Origin: Planctomycetaceae bacterium | GTDB taxonomy: Bacteria; Planctomycetota; Phycisphaerae; UBA1845; UTPLA1 | Length of the DNA stretch: 47,617 bases | Direction: 5' to 3' | Assembly (NCBI GenBank): GCA_011525745.1 | Contig: WYBU01000042.1 | Span: 1 to 47,617, forward strand | Shown here: in pieces, positions 7,981-16,228 of the stretch | Layout: every line of letters begins with the position of its first letter | How positions within the stretch are numbered: position 1 is the stretch's first letter | The notes under the pieces: generated by a model | What the model was told of the DNA's origin: nothing | Database searches by the model: none | The model's input: the letters and a program-made list of their open reading frames with translations, nothing else | Translations under genes and position numbers: made by a program

Positions 7981-8667
7981 TCACGGCTTTCCGCCGCTTT
8001 GCTGGGAAGTCACGGAACGCAACAAATCGAGCAATCGGCGAAGAGGATCGAATTCGGGACCGTCACAGTTCAAGATCCCGGCTCTGAAAGCCGCGTTCAG
8101 ACCGGTGTTGGCGGCGTTGCCGTGCGCGATGAAGGTGCGGACAATGAGTTTGTCAACAAGTTGTCTTGTGGGCGCTTCCCGTTGATAGCATTCGAGAAGC
8201 TGCTGGATGCACTTCCACCGTTTGCTACGCCGAATCTGGGGCAGGAACAGGGATTCGATCGCCCCAGACTTATGGGCGTGAGGATTGATCAGGTACGCTG
8301 TCTTCACTCTTACGCCATCGAGCGACGATTCCGCAAGAGTCAGCGCTTTTGGCGGGGGTTTGAATCCCGCCGTTTGCAGCCATTGATGCAGTTCCTTTTT
8401 CCTTTTTTCTCGATCCCCTTCCGCGTCGAAGACGAATCCAACGCTGGCAATCGCGTGAAGGCGTACTTGGTTTGCCAGAGCACTGAACTCGCCCTCCCAG
8501 TTCAATCCCTCCTCCGACGACCGCGTACCGATTTTCAGTTCGTGCGCCCCGTTCCCTGCCAACTTGCGCAACACGGCGCATTCGTCAAGGCCCTCGCACA
8601 GAATGACCGTGTCGCCCCGCGCGAACCTGATCGGCTGAGATGCTGGCCGATTGAATGGATCGATCAT
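7981..8667 (-). CDS. DUF3226/TOPRIM-like nuclease subunit of a split OLD-type system
   Basis: 228 residues. The N-terminal half has the two acidic TOPRIM motifs: VILCEGLDECAVLRKL (E25) and SVGFVFDAEGDREKR (D81, D85). The C-terminal half is helical (IESLFLPQI, KCIQQLLECYQ). This matches the DUF3226-type TOPRIM proteins found beside AAA ATPases. The start overlaps the end of the upstream ATPase gene by 4 bases, so the two are translationally coupled. In PARIS (AriA/AriB), AbiL and related split-OLD systems the ATPase senses a phage cue and releases or activates the TOPRIM nuclease; that role is inferred here. It could instead serve a repair function. Confidence 0.78.
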   Translation of the reverse strand: MIDPFNRPASQPIRFARGDTVILCEGLDECAVLRKLAGNGAHELKIGTRSSEEGLNWEGEFSALANQVRLHAIASVGFVFDAEGDREKRKKELHQWLQTAGFKPPPKALTLAESSLDGVRVKTAYLINPHAHKSGAIESLFLPQIRRSKRWKCIQQLLECYQREAPTRQLVDKLIVRTFIAHGNAANTGLNAAFRAGILNCDGPEFDPLRRLLDLLRSVTSQQSGGKP

Positions 8668-9833
8668 CGCAGGTCGTACCCATGCTCGATGGACGACAAG
8701 GCATCCTTTCCCGCGATGACATTGGCGAGGACTGAGTCGTGGGACTCACGGCGTAAGTGAACCACCGCGAAGGAATCGGGATCAAACTTGTATGCGGCAT
8801 GCACCATGGCGCCCAGCGCCTCTCCGCTGTGCGTGGCCAGCATGAGTTGAGCGCCAAACTGTCGCCGGGCATCCAGCAGCGATGAAAAAACCTCGGCGTG
8901 CCGGCTGAAGTGGAGGCCGTTCTCAATCTCGTCGATCGCCAGGAATCCGTCCGCGACGAAGGCCAGATTCACGCCGCTGCGGAAGGTGTTGACGACGCCG
9001 CCGCCCAGCATGCCCAGCGGCAGCGTGCTTCCGTCCTTGAGCCGAGCGCGAAAATATTGCGTGCGGCTGGTTTGCAGGTACTCAATGTCTTCGACGCGCG
9101 GGTCAATCCTGCGCACCAGGTCGAGCACGGCGCGATCGCGACCGGCTTCGCGGATGTCGCCGAAGCGCGCCTTGTCATCCAGCCCCAGCGCACCGTCGGA
9201 GGGGTGCTGAAGGAGCGCCTTCGGGCGACCTTCTCGACCACCAACAATTCGGAATTCACCTTGATCCGGCGGTCGGAAGACCCATCGCAGTTCGGAAGTG
9301 CACTCTTCTTTTTGGTTTCGAAACGCCCTAAACTGCAAAGGCACTGTGGATTCAGTCAACGTACGAATATCGGCGCTGGCGATGCCCGCAACGCCTTCGA
9401 TCGAATCGCCCGAGTCCGTCTCAAAAACCATGGAATGCCGCTCGGCGCCGGCTCGTTGGATTTCGAGTCGCAACCGTGTTCCGTCGCTTGCGACTCCCGA
9501 TACGACCGCGCTGCCGTCCTCTGCGCCCCTAAAGAACAGCCCCAGGTAGGAAAGCCCGTACTTCGATATCGCCTGAAGGCCGCGACGACCCTGCACGTTG
9601 AGCATCCATGCGGGTGAAGTGCGGCCGTAAAGTGCAAACGCGGCCTCGAGAAGCGTGGATTTTCCGGACCCGTTGTCGCCGGTGATGATGCAAACCGGGG
9701 CAAGGCCGTCGATTTCGAGCTTCTTGAATCCCCGAAATCCGTCGGCCCTTAGTGATCGCAGGTACCGGTCGGGTTTCGACGCCGACCGGCTGACGCGACG
9801 TTTGGTGCGGCGTTGACGTTTGGTCGTAGCCAT
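8664..9833 (-). CDS. AAA (OLD/ABC-type) ATPase, partner of the TOPRIM protein
   Basis: 389 residues from the ATG at 9833, chosen because GAGGAATCA lies directly upstream; an ATG 15 codons further up has no such site. After a very basic tail comes FRGFKKLEIDGLAPVCII, the Walker A GDNGSGKST (52-60), a mid-region without a long coiled coil, the signature-like LPLGMLGGGV, Walker B FLAIDEIENGLHFSRH (~297-312) and the H-loop LMLATHSGE. This is the AAA_15/AAA_21 (OLD-like) architecture. It is first in a two-gene operon with the TOPRIM gene. The module lies between two housekeeping genes, an island-like insertion typical of defence cassettes. Confidence 0.85.
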   Translation of the reverse strand: MATTKRQRRTKRRVSRSASKPDRYLRSLRADGFRGFKKLEIDGLAPVCIITGDNGSGKSTLLEAAFALYGRTSPAWMLNVQGRRGLQAISKYGLSYLGLFFRGAEDGSAVVSGVASDGTRLRLEIQRAGAERHSMVFETDSGDSIEGVAGIASADIRTLTESTVPLQFRAFRNQKEECTSELRWVFRPPDQGEFRIVGGREGRPKALLQHPSDGALGLDDKARFGDIREAGRDRAVLDLVRRIDPRVEDIEYLQTSRTQYFRARLKDGSTLPLGMLGGGVVNTFRSGVNLAFVADGFLAIDEIENGLHFSRHAEVFSSLLDARRQFGAQLMLATHSGEALGAMVHAAYKFDPDSFAVVHLRRESHDSVLANVIAGKDALSSIEHGYDLR

Positions 9834-10029
9834 TGATTCCTCGATAGGCCGTCCGCTCACGTGCCACACGATTCGCATTCGTCCCTACTGATTGTCGGTA
9901 TTGTACCGCCGGTTCGTGTTGGTTGACACGCGTCCATATTGGGACAACACTATGAGGTTCGCTATCGGCCGGAAGGCAGGCCGCGCCGATCGGGTTTGAA
10001 TCCGCGCGCACGGCGCGAAAGGGAGCGAC

Positions 10030-10839
10030 ATGCGTCGTCCGCTGGTGGCCGGCAACTGGAAGATGAACCTCGACCTGGTCTCGGCCCGCGAGCTGGTGGC
10101 AGCGGCGGCGGGCAAGATCGGCGCCGATGAAACGGTCGAGACGGCGATTTGCCCGACGTTTGTCTACCTGTTCCCGATGGCCAAGGCGGTGGCCGGCACG
10201 CCTATTCGGCTGGGGGCGCAGGACGCCTACTTCGAGCCGTCCGGCGCGTTCACCGGCGAGGTATCGGTCGCGATGATCCGCGAGACCGGCTGCACGTACT
10301 GCATCCTGGGCCACAGCGAGCGGCGCCACACGATCGGCCCCGCGCGGCCGGAAGGCGGGGTGTTCGGGGAAGACGACGCCTTCGTCAATCGCAAGGTGCG
10401 GGCCGTGCTCTCCGGCGGTCTCACGCCGATCCTGTGCATCGGCGAAACGCTGGCGCAGCGCGAGGCGGGGCGGACCGAATCGGTGCTCGAGCGGCAGATC
10501 GAGGGCGGCCTGGATGAAATTAACGCCGACGCGGTGCGGCGAGTCGTCATCGCGTATGAGCCGGTGTGGGCCATCGGCACGGGACAAAACGCCACGGCCG
10601 AACAGGCGCAGGCCGCGCATGCCTTCATTCGCGGAGAACTTGCGAAGCGCTGCGGCGGAGAAGCGGCGCAGAGCGTGCGAATCCTCTACGGCGGATCGGT
10701 CAAGGCGGGCAACGCGTTCGAGTTGATGTCCGGGAGCGACGTGGATGGGGCGCTGGTTGGCGGCGCAAGCCTGAAGGCCGACGAGTTCTGCGGGATTATC
10801 GAGGCGACGCGACGGGCGAAGCGAGCGGCACGTGTGTAA
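10030..10839 (+). CDS. tpiA: Triosephosphate isomerase
   Basis: 269 residues; GGGAG precedes the ATG. Interconverts dihydroxyacetone phosphate and glyceraldehyde 3-phosphate in glycolysis. Catalytic residues are present: K11 in AGNWKMN, H95 in LGHSERR, E177 in AYEPVWAIGTG, and the phosphate-binding LYGGSVK and GALVGGASL. Unusual: between LGHSERRH and FGEDDAFV there is an insert of about 9 residues (IGPARPEGG) where most bacterial enzymes go straight on, and the protein is longer than the usual ~250. It is the first gene of the tpiA-secG-yicC-gmk-rpoZ-coaC run. Confidence 0.97.
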   Translation: MRRPLVAGNWKMNLDLVSARELVAAAAGKIGADETVETAICPTFVYLFPMAKAVAGTPIRLGAQDAYFEPSGAFTGEVSVAMIRETGCTYCILGHSERRHTIGPARPEGGVFGEDDAFVNRKVRAVLSGGLTPILCIGETLAQREAGRTESVLERQIEGGLDEINADAVRRVVIAYEPVWAIGTGQNATAEQAQAAHAFIRGELAKRCGGEAAQSVRILYGGSVKAGNAFELMSGSDVDGALVGGASLKADEFCGIIEATRRAKRAARV

Positions 10840-10898
10840 CGGCATTTGCATCTGAAAACGCTGTTTGAGCAGCAGGCAATCTGCAAGGCGGTGCGGCA

Positions 10899-11447
10899 AT
10901 GAACATTCTGGCAGTCGGACTGGGCGAGGGCATTATCGGCACGACCGTGATTTTCCTGAGCCTTGTTTTGATCGGTCTGGTTCTCCTACAGAAGAACCGC
11001 GGCAGCGGCCTGTCCGGCGCATTCGGCGGCGTGGGCGGCAATTCGGCCTTCGGCACAAAGACCGGCGACTTTCTGACGTGGGTGACCGTGGGCGTGACCG
11101 CCGCGTTCGTCATCTTGATGGTCATCGGCAACTGGGTCTTCATCCCAGACTACGAAAGCGCCGCCGTCGCAGCGCCGCCGCGGCCGCAAGCGCCGCAGCC
11201 CGTGACACCACTGAGCGGCACGCCGTCCAACGCGCCGAGTCCGGCGCCGCCAACGCCGACTCCGGCCCTGCCGCGGCCGGCGGCTCCGTCGAATCAACCG
11301 AACGATTCGCCGGCGGGCGCAAGCGGCGAAGCCGCGCCGAAGGCGGAGTCGCCCGCCGGTGAGAAGCCGGCGGCCGGGACTGATGCGACGGAAACCGAAA
11401 AGAAGGCCGAGGAGCCTGCGCCTGCGTCTCCGTCGGAGTTGCCATGA
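10899..11447 (+). CDS. secG: SecG preprotein translocase subunit with long Pro/Ala tail
   Basis: 182 residues. Two membrane helices (about 12-30 and 63-85) flank the SecG signature LLQKNRGSGLSGAFGGVGGNSAFGTKTGDFL. SecG associates with SecYE and assists protein export. The C-terminal ~95 residues are a low-complexity Pro/Ala/Glu tail (APPRPQAPQPVTP and so on), far longer than in E. coli. The stop overlaps the yicC start (ATGA), so translation of the two is coupled. Confidence 0.93.
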   Translation: MNILAVGLGEGIIGTTVIFLSLVLIGLVLLQKNRGSGLSGAFGGVGGNSAFGTKTGDFLTWVTVGVTAAFVILMVIGNWVFIPDYESAAVAAPPRPQAPQPVTPLSGTPSNAPSPAPPTPTPALPRPAAPSNQPNDSPAGASGEAAPKAESPAGEKPAAGTDATETEKKAEEPAPASPSELP

Positions 11448-12325
11448 TCCTGAGCATGACCGGGTATGGCGCGGCGCGCGGGACCGAGGACGGCGTGTCG
11501 TACGCCGTCGAGATTCGCAGCCTCAACAACCGCTACTACAAGGCGTCGATCAAGCTGCCGGACGGCATGCAATGGCTGGAGGCGCGGGTCGACGGCTGGC
11601 TGCGCGAGTCGTTGGGCCGTGGCAGCATCTCGTACACGTTGCGGATGCGCGACAACAGCCCGCAGTCGGTCGGCACGATCAACGCCACGGCCGTCTCGGC
11701 ATACGTCGACCAACTGCGGCAGATGACGGGCAGCCGGCCGGGGACGACGATCGACCTGGCGGCACTGCTGACGCTGCCGGGCATGTGTGACGAGCCGGAG
11801 CTTGACGAAGAATCGCGAGCGCGGCGTGTCGGGGCGGTGGAACGGCTGACTCGCGAGGCGGTCCGTGGGCTGATGGCGATGCGGCGGGCCGAAGGGTCGG
11901 CGCTGCGAACGCATCTGCTCGAACAACTCGATCAGATTCGGTCGCGGCTGGAGACCGTGCAACGGCGGTCGCCGGTGGTGGTCGAAGAGTATCAGGAGAA
12001 GCTCAAGGCGCGCATTAACCGGCTGTTGCAGCAGGCGCAGCTCGAGCTGGATCGCGATTCGTTGACGCGCGAGGTGGCGATTTTCGCCGACCGCTGCGAC
12101 ATCGGCGAGGAGATCGCGCGCCTGGGATCGCATCTGGAGCAGTTTCGCACCATGTGCGACAGCAAGGACGAGTCCGGCCGGCGGCTGGATTTTCTGGCGC
12201 AGGAAATGCTCCGTGAGGCGAACACGATCGGCAGCAAGTCCAACGACGCGGAAATCACACAGAATGTTGTGGACATCAAGGCGGCAATCGAACGGCTGAA
12301 GGAGCAGGTGCAGAACGTGGAGTAG
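11444..12325 (+). CDS. yicC: YicC family endoribonuclease
   Basis: 293 residues. The N-terminal YicC domain starts with the hallmark SMTGYGAA and has EIRSLNNRYYKASIKLP. The C-terminal DUF1732 domain ends in DESGRRLDFLAQEMLREANT, IGSKSNDAEI and VVDIKAAIERLKEQ. YicC proteins form a ring-shaped RNase reported to act on small RNAs in E. coli. The gene is immediately upstream of gmk in many bacteria, as here. Confidence 0.95.
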   Translation: MILSMTGYGAARGTEDGVSYAVEIRSLNNRYYKASIKLPDGMQWLEARVDGWLRESLGRGSISYTLRMRDNSPQSVGTINATAVSAYVDQLRQMTGSRPGTTIDLAALLTLPGMCDEPELDEESRARRVGAVERLTREAVRGLMAMRRAEGSALRTHLLEQLDQIRSRLETVQRRSPVVVEEYQEKLKARINRLLQQAQLELDRDSLTREVAIFADRCDIGEEIARLGSHLEQFRTMCDSKDESGRRLDFLAQEMLREANTIGSKSNDAEITQNVVDIKAAIERLKEQVQNVE

Positions 12326-12383
12326 CGGCGGGCGGAGCGCGGGCGGCGGCGCCGCATGGGACGGCGAAACGTTCGCGGAGGTT

Positions 12384-12408
12384 GCACGGCCGAGGGCGGC
12401 TGTGCCAC
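12384..12408 (+). repeat. 25-bp hairpin repeat, copy 1
   Basis: Reads gcacggccgagggcggctgtgccac; a hairpin with arms GGC..GCC around gagggc. A copy differing by a single base is at 24884-24908. It lies in the short yicC-gmk gap, so it would be transcribed within the operon. Confidence 0.75.
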
Positions 12409-12446
12409 GTTGACGGCACTTTGACCGGACGCGGCGCAAGAACCGA

Positions 12447-13025
12447 ATGGACCAGACCAAAGCACCAAGGCGCGGCCGGGTCGTGGTGATCAGCGGACCC
12501 AGCGGTGTGGGCAAGAGCACCACGTGCCGTCGGTTGTGCGCCGACGTGCCGGCTGAATTCAGCGTGTCGTGGACGACGCGGCCGCGCCGTCCGGGCGAGG
12601 AAGACGACCGCGACTATCGCTTTGTCGATGCGGCGACGTTCGAGCGGCTGCTGGCGGAGAACGGGTTCATCGAGCATGCGGAAGTCTATGGCCACCGCTA
12701 CGGGACGCCGCGGGCGCCGGTCGACGAAGCGCTGAGGACGGGACGGACGATCGTCCTTGAGATTGACATCAACGGCGCGCGGCAGGTTCGTCGGGTTTTG
12801 CCCGAGGCGCTGATGATCTTCCTGTTGCCGCCGACGCCCGAAGAACAGGCGCGGCGCATTCTGGGCCGGCGGACGGATTCGCAGGCGGAGATCGAAAAGC
12901 GGCTGGCTCGGGCGGACGGCGAAATTCGCCACGCCAAGGAACTGGGCATCTACGATTGTTTTCTGGTGAACGACGATCCGGATCAGACCGTCGAGACGAT
13001 TCGCGGTTGGATCGAAGCGAGGTGA
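12447..13025 (+). CDS. gmk: Guanylate kinase
   Basis: 192 residues. Phosphorylates GMP/dGMP with ATP. P-loop GPSGVGKST (17-25), the GMP-binding SVSWTTRPRRPGEEDDRDY and FVDAATFERLLAENGFIEHAEVYGHRYGTP, followed by VLEIDINGARQVRR and the lid/Arg region RRILGRRTDSQAEIEKRLA. Length is normal for the family. Confidence 0.97.
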   Translation: MDQTKAPRRGRVVVISGPSGVGKSTTCRRLCADVPAEFSVSWTTRPRRPGEEDDRDYRFVDAATFERLLAENGFIEHAEVYGHRYGTPRAPVDEALRTGRTIVLEIDINGARQVRRVLPEALMIFLLPPTPEEQARRILGRRTDSQAEIEKRLARADGEIRHAKELGIYDCFLVNDDPDQTVETIRGWIEAR

Positions 13026-13029
13026 ACGC

Positions 13030-13257
13030 GTGATTGAACGACTCAAGGCGGACGATCTGATTCTCAAAGTGGGCGGGCGCTATCGCCTGACCGCGCTGAT
13101 TCAGAAGCGCTGGCTGGAACTGCTTCAGGGTTCGCGACCGTTGATCGAACCCGGCAACATGACGCCGATCGAGTTGATCGTCGAGGAAATCCGGCAGGGC
13201 AAACTGACGATCGACTTCGAGGCCAGCCATCTCGATCCCCCGTCGAAACTTCAGTGA
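13030..13257 (+). CDS. rpoZ: RNA polymerase omega subunit-like protein
   Basis: 75 residues from a GTG start four bases after the gmk stop. VGGRYRLTALIQKRWLELLQ and PIELIVEEIRQGKLTIDF match the omega (RpoZ/RPB6) pattern, with the short conserved helix that clamps the beta-prime C-terminus. The position between gmk and coaC (with coaBC in other phyla) is the standard one. The sequence is divergent, but length, start pattern and context agree. Confidence 0.85.
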   Translation: MIERLKADDLILKVGGRYRLTALIQKRWLELLQGSRPLIEPGNMTPIELIVEEIRQGKLTIDFEASHLDPPSKLQ

Positions 13258-13832
13258 GCACGAATGCGGCGAATACCGAAGACCTGGCCGGCCGCGAGGT
13301 TCTACTTGCGGTCACCGGCGGCATCGCCGCGTTCAAGGCCGCCACGGTCGCCTCGCGCCTGGTGCAGCGCGGCTGCGGCGTGTCGGTCGCCATGACGTCG
13401 GCCGCGCGGCGATTCATCACGCCCCTGACGTTCCGCGCTTTGACCGGCCGGCCGGTCTACACGAGCATCTGGCGGACCGAGAACCCGGCCGATCAACAGC
13501 ACCTGACACTGACCGAGCGGGCCGACGTGTTCATCATCGCGCCGGCCACGGCGGACATCATCGGGCGGATCGCGGCCGGATTGGGGGACGATCTGGTTTC
13601 GACGCTGGCGCTGTCGGTGGCAAGTCCGGTGCTGCTCGCGCCCGCGATGAATACACGCATGTGGGAGAATCCGATCGTGCAGCGCAATCTCAGCGCGCTG
13701 TGCGCGCTGGGCTGGCAGGTGGTGGAACCCGGCGAGGGTTGGCTGGCCTGTCGCACGGTTGGCAAGGGACGAATGGCCGAGCCGGAAGAGATCGTCGAGC
13801 GGGCGGTGCAGATCATGCGGGCGCGGGTGTGA
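13254..13832 (+). CDS. coaC: Phosphopantothenoylcysteine decarboxylase (CoaC-type flavoprotein), not fused to CoaB
   Basis: 192 residues from GTG, overlapping the rpoZ stop (GTGA). An FMN-dependent HFCD-family flavoprotein of coenzyme A synthesis: VLLAVTGGIAAFKA, the FMN/active-site histidine in HLTLTERAD, the substrate-binding PAMNTRMWENP, and the C-terminal flap ACRTVGKGRMAEPEEIV. Proteobacterial CoaBC carries a synthetase domain after this; here the protein ends, so CoaB must be encoded elsewhere. Split CoaC is known in planctomycetes. Confidence 0.93.
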   Translation: MSTNAANTEDLAGREVLLAVTGGIAAFKAATVASRLVQRGCGVSVAMTSAARRFITPLTFRALTGRPVYTSIWRTENPADQQHLTLTERADVFIIAPATADIIGRIAAGLGDDLVSTLALSVASPVLLAPAMNTRMWENPIVQRNLSALCALGWQVVEPGEGWLACRTVGKGRMAEPEEIVERAVQIMRARV

Positions 13833-13877
13833 CGCGAAGCGGCAAACGTCAGCGGCGCAACGTGCGATTGTCCGTTG

Positions 13878-14138
13878 TCAGTATCCGATCAGAGCCAGCA
13901 ACACGACGGCGAGCAGAAGCAGCGCTTCGATAGTCGAGACGATCATGGCGGCCACGGCCGGCACGCGATCGGGCGCGTGACGCAGCGCCGACGCCGATCC
14001 GAAGAGGGCGACGCAGGTTCCGATCAGGATCGCGCTCGGACCGAGCGGCGAAAGCGGATGGCCTCAGCAGAATATTCGCGTGGCGAACGCGCCCGCGATC
14101 GGCACGAGGCACCAGGCCAGGGCGGCTTTTCCGGACAT
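13878..14138 (-). pseudogene. Small membrane protein gene interrupted by a single in-frame TGA
   Basis: An ATG at 14138 has a strong site (GGGAGGATGTG) and opens a frame of 87 codons broken only by TGA at 14066-14064 (codon 25). Both sides look coding: codons mostly end in C or G, and hydrophobic segments lie before (KAALAWCLVPIAGAFATRIF) and after the TGA (AILIGTCVALFGSAS, then MIVSTIEALLLLAVVLLALI). Just after the TGA the RNA can form a hairpin: stem CGCUC/GAGCG, loop GGUCC, loop starting 21 nt after the UGA. Options are a nonsense mutation, a sequencing error, or recoding (selenocysteine). The glutamate inside the last helix recalls ATP synthase subunit c, but the spacing does not fit well. 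Confidence 0.5.
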
Positions 14139-14253
14139 CACATCCTCCCTGGTGAATCTATCGGACGCCGGGGGCCGATCTCACCCGAAAACCGGCGGTT
14201 TGCCGGCCGGCGAGCCGTTTACATCCCGCGGCGGTGCGCCTATAGGGGCTTAC

Positions 14254-16107
14254 ATGGGTAGTCGTCGCAAAGGCGGAGCGAAGCAACGTGGTCCCGCTGC
14301 GCGCGGATCACTCGAATACGCGACTCGCACCCCGATCGCCAAACCTGTTGCATTCGTTTTTCCGCGGCCCATCCTGCCGCCGCGGGCGTCGCTGCTTTCG
14401 GCCACGTTGCCCTGCCTGATGATCGTCCTGCTGGCCGTCGCGTTTGCGTTCTTCCCCGCCGCGACGAACGAGTTTCTCCACTGGGACGACATGACCAACT
14501 ATGTCGAGAATACCAACATCCGGGCCTTCACGTGGAACAACCTCGTCGCGATGGCCAAGGATAATCGCCTTGGCGTATGGCAGCCGTTGACGTGGATTTT
14601 TACGGGCGCTCAGTACGCCCTTTTCCGGCGCGGCGGCGACGATCAGACCTTCAGCACCGGCCTGCACGTCACCACGATCGTCGCCCATGCACTGGCCTCG
14701 GCGCTGTGCTTCTTCGTCGTGCGACGGCTCATCGCGCTGGCCGCGCCGGACGCCGCGCGGCGATCCCCCATGGCGCTGAACTTCGGCGCGACGGTGGCGA
14801 CATTGATCTTCGCGGTGCATCCGTTGCGCGTCGAGGTCGTCGCCTGGGCCAGCGGTCAGCCCTACGTTCTCGCGATGGTCCCCTGCCTGGCGTGCATCTG
14901 GTGTTATCTCAAGGCGCACGAAGCGGGCTTGCCGGCGACCGGCGCCGCGTCCACGAATCGATTCGCTTACTGGCTTTGGCACGCCGCGGCGGTTTTCTTT
15001 TTGGCCATGTCGCTGACGTGCAAGGCCATCGCCGTGCCGCTCGTGGCCGTCCTGGTCGTGCTCGATGTGTACCCGTTGCGTCGCTTCGGCGGCGCGGCAG
15101 GCTGGTCGCCGCGGGCGATCGCGCCGGCCCTGCTCGAGAAACTGCCCTATGCGGCGATTACGCTGGCCGCCGCGCTGCTGACGATCAACGCCACGGCAAC
15201 CACCAAGGAATACGCAGCCGAGCCGTTCAATACGAAGGTGCTGACGTCGGGCTTCTGCATGATGTTTTACGTGGCGCTGACGTTTGTTCCGTATCATCTT
15301 TCGCCCAACTATCAGCGCATCACGTTCGACGTCGGCGCAACGTTCGCGGTCTGCACGCTGCTGTTCCTCGTGCTGACGACGTTGTTCGTGCTGGTCCGCC
15401 GCCGCGCACCGTGGCTGCTGGCCGTGTGGGTCTGTTACGTCATCGTGCTGACGCCCGTGGTCGGATTCGTGCGCCACGGCGGACAGCTTGCCGCGGACCG
15501 TTACACCTATTTGTCCTGCATCGGCTGGGCGATTTTGATCGGCGCGGCGGCCATGCACCTGTGGGCCGGCTGGGTTCAGTCCTCGCGCCGCGCCGCACTG
15601 GCCGGAACCGCGCTGGCCGTCACGGCGGGCTTGTGTTTGTCGACGCGAAGTTACTGCGCCGACTGGCGCGACTCGATCAACGTGTGGGAAGCGATGATCG
15701 CGCGGAATCCGAAGTTCTACATGGCGCCCTACAACGTGGCCAAGCGTTATCGCGACAAGGGTGATCGCGAAAAAGCCAAGGAGCTGTATCGCCAGGCGAT
15801 GGCGCTGTACCGCGAGCAGACCGGTCGCGAATACCCGGAGGCGAACGTTGATCTCGGGATCATGCTGCGCGATGAGGGGCAAGAGGACGAGGCGATGCGG
15901 CACTTCGAAAACGCCCTGCGCAGCCGACCCGGTTTTCACATGGCCCACATCCACCTCGCTGAGGGGATGGTACGGCGAAACAACATCCGCGAGGCCATCC
16001 GGCATCTGGAACTTGCCGAGAAGGATGCGATCCAAACGCGGCAGCATCATCGACTCCCGATGATCCGGCGGCGGCTGGAGATGCTCCGTCCACGTGCGGG
16101 GAGTTGA
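14254..16107 (+). CDS. TMTC-like multi-spanning membrane protein with C-terminal TPRs (putative glycosyltransferase)
   Basis: 617 residues from the ATG at 14254 (AGGGG upstream). A basic N-terminus is followed by ~10-11 membrane helices. The first large extracytoplasmic loop has the acidic HWDDMTNYVENTNIRAFTW and QPLTWIFTGAQYALF typical of PMT/TMTC (DUF1736-type) proteins. Further in are HPLRVEVVAWASGQPYVLA and SLTCKAIAVPLVAVL. The last ~110 residues are TPR repeats (YNVAKRYRDKGDREKAKELY, ANVDLGIMLRDEGQEDEAM, HIHLAEGMVRRNNIREAIRH). Family knowledge suggests a lipid-linked sugar transferase acting on exported proteins, possibly O-mannosylation. Donor and acceptor are unknown. Confidence 0.8.
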   Translation: MGSRRKGGAKQRGPAARGSLEYATRTPIAKPVAFVFPRPILPPRASLLSATLPCLMIVLLAVAFAFFPAATNEFLHWDDMTNYVENTNIRAFTWNNLVAMAKDNRLGVWQPLTWIFTGAQYALFRRGGDDQTFSTGLHVTTIVAHALASALCFFVVRRLIALAAPDAARRSPMALNFGATVATLIFAVHPLRVEVVAWASGQPYVLAMVPCLACIWCYLKAHEAGLPATGAASTNRFAYWLWHAAAVFFLAMSLTCKAIAVPLVAVLVVLDVYPLRRFGGAAGWSPRAIAPALLEKLPYAAITLAAALLTINATATTKEYAAEPFNTKVLTSGFCMMFYVALTFVPYHLSPNYQRITFDVGATFAVCTLLFLVLTTLFVLVRRRAPWLLAVWVCYVIVLTPVVGFVRHGGQLAADRYTYLSCIGWAILIGAAAMHLWAGWVQSSRRAALAGTALAVTAGLCLSTRSYCADWRDSINVWEAMIARNPKFYMAPYNVAKRYRDKGDREKAKELYRQAMALYREQTGREYPEANVDLGIMLRDEGQEDEAMRHFENALRSRPGFHMAHIHLAEGMVRRNNIREAIRHLELAEKDAIQTRQHHRLPMIRRRLEMLRPRAGS

Positions 16108-16199
16108 GTCTTCGCGCGATACGCGGGCAGGCCGTACCGGGCTGGATGCTGGAAACGCTAAGTTTTGCTTTCAAAACGGTTAAGCACGCCTGAATTGAA

Positions 16200-16228
16200 T
16201 TGTTCCTCCATGCCCCGGCCACTATAAT
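16200..16228 (+). promoter_or_regulatory. Candidate sigma-70 promoter upstream of pseudopilin operon
   Basis: TTGTTC at 16200-16205 and a perfect TATAAT at 16223-16228 with a 17-base spacer. A perfect -10 hexamer is rare in such GC-rich sequence. It would give a leader of ~190 bases before the ATG at 16425. Confidence 0.5.

Noticed and set aside
11294..12523. 409-codon minus-strand frame opposite secG and yicC
   Set aside because: Lies across two overlapping, clearly recognised genes and has no motif.
13878..14138. ATP synthase subunit c reading of the TGA-interrupted protein
   Set aside because: Glu inside the last helix fits, but the Gly-rich first helix and the spacing of the polar loop do not.
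14308..16050. 580-codon open frame on the minus strand opposite the TMTC-like gene
   Set aside because: Arg/Gly/His-rich translation without domains; a mirror of high GC in the real plus-strand gene.
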